A stretch of DNA of 10,082 bases, from positions 1-10,082 of the forward strand of contig CAZPZZ010000149.1 in assembly GCA_964591245.1 (NCBI GenBank), written 5' to 3'. A program made the translations under genes and the position numbers. The notes beneath the pieces were generated by a model. The model did no database searches, was not told the DNA's origin, and saw nothing but the letters and a program-made list of their open reading frames with translations. This DNA is from CAZPZZ01 sp964591245 (GTDB lineage: Bacteria; Acidobacteriota; Vicinamibacteria; Vicinamibacterales; UBA8438). Below, one piece after another: positions 7,103 through 10,082 of this stretch. Numbering within the stretch: the first letter of the stretch is position 1; each line of letters opens with the position of its first letter.

Positions 7103-7550
7103 CAACACGGTGGCGGGATGGGGGGCCCTCCCGCCATGCCTTTTCAGACATTGGCGGATGTGGGCGTCCTGCGACGGACCGTATCTGCGCCGTTGCGTCC
7201 CCTTGCTTTCCTGTCCTGACCAGGACGGTACCAAAACGAGGTGATTCGTTGATTGTGTCACCCCGTTGATTGCGCGGACCCGGCGTAGGGTTAGTTGGCA
7301 GCAAGATCTGCTGCTCATGCCTAACGATTGCGCCTCGATGGGTGAGAGGCGAGGCACGCAGCGCGGGTGGCGCTTCCGGCGGAATCCGGTGTCGATTGGA
7401 GGATGCGGCATGGATTCCTGGAGCAGGGCCGAGGAACGGTGGGGGTGTGGCTACCTGAAGGTGTTCGCGACCTGGGAAGAAATCAGCAAAAATATAGACA
7501 GAAAAAAACGAGTACACTGCATCATCAGTTACCGGACAGCGGGAGGTGCT
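7103..7550. other. Long non-coding region between the NHL gene and the secreted-protein gene
   Basis: 448 bp with no supportable gene. It holds the terminator at 7111-7144, a palindrome CTGTCCTGACCAGGACGG (7211-7228, one G-T pair), and two copies of CGTTGATTG (7247-7255 and 7264-7272, 17 bp apart). A hairpin GCAGCA/TGCTGC (7298-7314) and an A-rich patch with TATAGA (7493-7498) about 50 bases before the next start complete it. Any of these could regulate the next gene; none is proven. Confidence 0.5.
7111..7144 (+). terminator. Intrinsic-type terminator after the NHL gene
   Basis: TGGCGGGA (7111-7118) pairs exactly with TCCCGCCA (7129-7136) around a G/C-rich loop. TTTT follows at 7141-7144. 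It starts eight bases after the stop codon at 7102 and would end the MBL / PDLQG-W / NHL transcript. Confidence 0.7.
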
Positions 7551-8084
7551 ATGCGGAACTTTGTGGTGACGTTGGCGTCGGTCATTGCGTTGGGGACAAG
7601 CACATTTGCGCAGGAGCGATGGGCGCAAATTGATCTTGAACCTGAAGGCATGGAATACCGCCTGATGAACGAGGATGGTGCGACGATAATTCTAAGCTGT
7701 CAAGCGCAGGGTATTCTTGCGGGCTTTGCGTTTCCCGAGGCCCTCGAGGAGACGGAGCGAGCGACGGTTCGGTCCATTCCTGGTCAGCGCCTGAATGTCC
7801 GACTTGTGCCGATTAACGAGCAGGTCGTGCAAATTTGGGGCCTGGCGGGAACCCGGAACTTGTTGTCCCTAATTCGTCAGGCCCCGCGTCTGTACGTGCG
7901 TGTTGGAGGTGAATCGGCGATGTTTCGAACGGCGGGAAGCTATCACATTGTCGATGGGTGTTTTGAACGCCAGCAAGACCTGCCTGGCGACATTGCTCCA
8001 ATCGGGCAGGCACCTTTGCCGTCCCCCTGCTTGAGTTCACCAACGGCTGGCCCGTGCCTTGGTAATACGCAGCAGCCAGAATAG
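7551..8084 (+). CDS. Secreted protein of unknown function with four cysteines
   Basis: 177 residues. The ATG at 7551 has GGGAGG (7541-7546) four bases upstream and opens a signal peptide (MRNFVVTLASVIALGTSTFA, cleavage near 21). The body has alternating strands: 'YRLMNEDGATIILSCQAQG', 'QRLNVRLVPINEQ', and 'APRLYVRVGGESAMFRTAGS'. Cys50 and Cys137 stand at the start and end of this unit and could form a disulfide. Two more cysteines (160, 169) lie in a Pro/Ser-rich tail. The order Cys-rich strand, Trp-Gly turn, 'LL.LI..A.RL.VRV' and 'F...GSYHIVDGC' faintly recalls IalB- or TagO-like periplasmic beta-sandwiches, but I cannot claim membership. The frame is open upstream to 7266, but that part lacks any protein character. 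The gene stands alone after a terminator and a long leader. Confidence 0.75.
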   Translation: MRNFVVTLASVIALGTSTFAQERWAQIDLEPEGMEYRLMNEDGATIILSCQAQGILAGFAFPEALEETERATVRSIPGQRLNVRLVPINEQVVQIWGLAGTRNLLSLIRQAPRLYVRVGGESAMFRTAGSYHIVDGCFERQQDLPGDIAPIGQAPLPSPCLSSPTAGPCLGNTQQPE

Positions 8085-8327
8085 GTCTTCGCCGTGCAGG
8101 GCCCCGCAGTCATTCCGGGGGGGCGCAGCAACTGGCGGATCCTACGGGCAGGGGATGGCGGCGGTTGCGAGTTCACGGGCTCGCATCTGCCTCCGGGCAG
8201 CGCTCACGTAGACCGTGCCTCCGACCGTGATCAGGAGGCCTCGGAAGCTACGGCCAGGTGTGCGATAGTGCGCGTCGGTCGATTCGCCCTCTCGTCCCAT
8301 CCTCCGCTTCCCTTCAGCGTTGACAGC

Positions 8328-8790
8328 ATGAATCGAAAGATGGGAATGAGAGTTGGCGCGCTGGTCACAAGTGTGGCGGTGGCCTTTGGGCTTGGCGAGG
8401 CAGTGACACGGGTGGCCGTTGCAGACCCCTGGAATCAAGACGCGGTGCCGAATACCGTCAAGCAATACGACCCGGAGTTGGGGTGGTCTCTGGTGCCTGA
8501 CAGCGGGGGAGTATCGGAAGCGACGGGACGACGCGTGGAGTATCGCATCAACTCGCATGGGTTTCGAGGGCGAGAGTATGACTTCAGGAAAGAGCCAGGG
8601 GTCGTGCTTCTCGGCGACTCCAATACGTTTGGCTATGGCGTCCTCGCCCGTGAACTGTAGAATTTTCTCGACGAGCATTTGGCGACGACGCTTTCTCTCG
8701 AATTCTCCAGGACGCAATACAAGGCGTTTGAATAATCCGACGGCCGAGTTGCTGACGCTGTACCCGTTAGCGGAGAGGACGGGAAGGCGC
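8328..8790 (+). pseudogene. SGNH/GDSL hydrolase, decayed and truncated
   Basis: From the ATG at 8328 the first 110 residues are a normal SGNH-hydrolase start. There is a membrane anchor or signal (MRVGALVTSVAVAFGLGEAV), then 'YDPELGWSLVPDSGG' and 'YRINSHGFRGREYD', and block I GVVLLGDSNTFGYG with nucleophile Ser98. A TAG stands at codon 111 (8658-8660). The same frame continues sensibly after it (NFLDEHLATTLSLEF) until TAA at 8733. From about 8701 the next frame reads NSPGRNTRRLNNPTAELLTL, which resembles the 'pGyNt..q...ll' stretch that follows block I in this family. So there is a nonsense codon plus a probable frameshift. The C-terminal half with the catalytic DxxH is missing, because the convergent gene at 8804 begins there. 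No Shine-Dalgarno sequence is visible. The 243 bp before it (8085-8327) hold nothing I recognise. Confidence 0.7.
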
Positions 8791-8803
8791 GCGATGAGAG
8801 TGC

Positions 8804-9214
8804 CTAGGGTCTTGCCCGGATGCGGGATTCTACACATGTGCTGGCCTCAATGAGGCCCCACATCTGCCGCTGCAACTCCTGAAACTCATCATCGGCTAGA
8901 AGAATTTCCGTGAAGTCGTAATAGCTATCCACATCGATGTGTTCTTCGGCGAAGAGGATCTGGTCGACGGGTTCGGCCAGTGATTGAAAGCCATTCATCC
9001 AACGCCCGCTCCTCGCCGACATCTGCGCACCGGGGTATCTCTCTGCTACGAGAGCGACCATGGCCTCTGCGATCAGGAGTGCAGGGGCGTCTTGGCCAGG
9101 CGCGATGTTACAGACGCGTTGAAAGACGAGCGGGTGCTCGGCCTGGGTGACGCCGGCTGTCGGCGAAAGTCCTATGACGAACATCAACCCGAGTATGGCC
9201 GCCAGGAGCTTCAT
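8804..9214 (-). CDS. Small exported protein of unknown function
   Basis: 136 residues. The ATG at 9214 follows AAGGA (9222-9226) by seven bases and begins a signal peptide (MKLLAAILGLMFVIGLSPTA, cleavage near 24-26). The mature part of about 110 residues has one Cys near each end (35 and 127), which may pair. It shows a strand-helix-strand pattern: 'LVFQRVCNIAPG', a helix 'APALLIAEAMVALVAERYPG', 'QMSARSGRWMNGF', 'VDQILFAEEHIDVDSYYDFTEILLADDEFQELQRQMW'. The length and the 'single-strand, helix, aromatic, ..L..D.EF..L' order recall dimeric alpha-beta-barrel (NIPSNAP/Dabb-like) proteins, but this is only a shape impression. It is divergent from the DUF1223 gene with 49 bp between the starts, and it ends in the remains of the SGNH gene. 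Confidence 0.7.
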   Translation of the reverse strand: MKLLAAILGLMFVIGLSPTAGVTQAEHPLVFQRVCNIAPGQDAPALLIAEAMVALVAERYPGAQMSARSGRWMNGFQSLAEPVDQILFAEEHIDVDSYYDFTEILLADDEFQELQRQMWGLIEASTCVESRIRARP

Positions 9215-9263
9215 GAGGTTGTCCTTTCCAGATGGTGCAGCCCGCGAGCAAGTATCACATGAG

Positions 9264-10082
9264 ATGATTCCCACAGGAATGGGCGTACCGCGATTTTTTG
9301 GCGGAGTAGCAGTGCTCCTTGGCGTGTTAACGGCGGCGTCGGTTCCGCGCCTGTCGTCGCAGACGATGGGGAATGACGGCGCTGCAGACCGACCAGTGCT
9401 TGTCGAGCTTTTTACCTCGGAAGGGTGTTCAAGTTGTCCGCCTGCGGACGAACTCCTGATTCGATTGGAGCGTGCGCAACCCGTTCAGGGCGTGGACATC
9501 ATCGCGATGAGCGAGCATGTCGATTATTGGAACGAGCTGGGCTGGCGAGACCCGTATTCGTCGACAGCGTTTACCGAGCGCCAGGAGGATTATAGAAGGG
9601 CTTTCGGCGCACCGGCGAGCTACACGCCGCAGATGGTTATTGACGGGCGTGCGGCATTCGTCGGAAGTCTGGAGAACGAAGCGAGAGCGGCGATAGCCGT
9701 GGCAGGCGTAGAGCCGAAAGCGTTGTTGCGGCTCGAGTTCCACGAGGATGAGGCGGCCGGCACCCAGCGTGTGGACGTCCACGTGGCCGATATTCCGGGC
9801 GGGGACGCCGGGGCGCTCGAACTGTGGATGGCGATCGCCGAGACGAATCTGGTCTCGAACGTATCGCGGGGAGAGAATGCTCGTCGACGTCTTCGTCATA
9901 CTGCCGTCGTGCGACGGTTAGATCTGGTCGAGGTGCTGGCGCCCGTCAGCGGGTCGACGTACCGTAAGGCGATACCCCTGACAGTGTCTCCGGACTGGGA
10001 CCGCGGACAACTTCGCGTTGTGGTGTTCCTGCAGCATGCGGTCCTGCGACACGTGCTTGGCGCAGCGCAGGTCCTCTTGGTT
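9264..10082 (+). CDS. DUF1223 thioredoxin-fold protein (3' end outside window)
   Basis: The frame is open from 9264 to the end of the window (273 codons, no stop). An N-terminal hydrophobic segment (FFGGVAVLLGVLTAASVP, about 11-28) indicates export. Then comes the family core: 'PVLVELFTSEGCSSCPPADE' with the redox pair Cys55-Ser-Ser-Cys58, 'IIAMSEHVDYWNELGWRDPY', 'FTERQEDYRRAFGAPASYTP' and 'QMVIDGRAAFVGS'. These are the diagnostic blocks of DUF1223, an uncharacterised thioredoxin-like family of mostly proteobacterial secreted proteins. Substrate and partner are unknown; a thiol-redox role is inferred from CxxC alone. Two starts are possible, ATG 9264 and ATG 9279. Neither has a well-spaced ribosome binding site, and I give the longer one. 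Confidence 0.88.
   Translation, partial: MIPTGMGVPRFFGGVAVLLGVLTAASVPRLSSQTMGNDGAADRPVLVELFTSEGCSSCPPADELLIRLERAQPVQGVDIIAMSEHVDYWNELGWRDPYSSTAFTERQEDYRRAFGAPASYTPQMVIDGRAAFVGSLENEARAAIAVAGVEPKALLRLEFHEDEAAGTQRVDVHVADIPGGDAGALELWMAIAETNLVSNVSRGENARRRLRHTAVVRRLDLVEVLAPVSGSTYRKAIPLTVSPDWDRGQLRVVVFLQHAVLRHVLGAAQVLLV

Noticed and set aside
8142..8837. 231-residue minus-strand open frame
   Set aside because: No domain or signal peptide; it lies opposite the SGNH sequence, whose motifs are recognisable.
9429..9899. 156-residue minus-strand open frame
   Set aside because: Antisense to the DUF1223 gene, which has the diagnostic CxxC and flanking motifs.
1..10082. tRNA, rRNA, CRISPR, insertion sequence or phage genes
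   Set aside because: I looked on both strands and saw no cloverleaf, repeat-spacer array, transposase motif or terminal repeats.

Overview
The window is a stretch of GC-rich bacterial chromosome, most likely a metagenome-assembled contig. The evidence for that is a run of exactly 100 Ns flanked by identical 55-bp ends, which is typical of two contigs sharing one k-mer. No marker gene fixes the taxonomy. The gene families present (exported 'PDLQG-W' proteins, B3-like metallo-hydrolases, bacterial PAL-like NHL propellers, DUF1223, SCP2, DinB) would suit an uncultured acidobacterial or proteobacterial lineage, but that is inference. I see no phage, transposon, CRISPR, rRNA or tRNA.

Left part (1-1316): the 3' end of a DinB-family gene, a complete small SCP2 sterol-carrier-like gene, and a convergent RidA/YjgF-family gene on the minus strand. 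They look like ordinary housekeeping or accessory genes. About 375 bp with no recognisable gene follow (1317-1691), holding a perfect 14-bp hairpin.

Centre (1692-7144) is the most distinctive part. On the minus strand lies a 578-residue exported fusion protein with two vicinal-oxygen-chelate (glyoxalase-fold) domains followed by a complete PDLQG-W domain. The N gap splits it, but removing the duplicated 55 bp and the Ns restores one frame and an ungapped match to its paralogue in this window. Divergent from it run a B3-like metallo-beta-lactamase-fold hydrolase (5' end broken by an in-frame TGA in the signal peptide), a stand-alone PDLQG-W protein and an NHL/peptidyl-amidating-lyase-like propeller protein, closed by a hairpin-plus-T terminator. 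All four start with, or once started with, a signal peptide. The whole block therefore looks like an extracytoplasmic enzyme set acting on an unknown small molecule.

Right part (7145-10082): a long non-coding leader, an orphan secreted protein with four cysteines, a decayed SGNH/GDSL hydrolase (nonsense codon just after the catalytic serine block, then a frame change and loss of the rest), a small minus-strand secreted protein of unknown function, and, divergent from it, the 5' part of a DUF1223 thioredoxin-fold protein with a CxxC motif that runs off the window.
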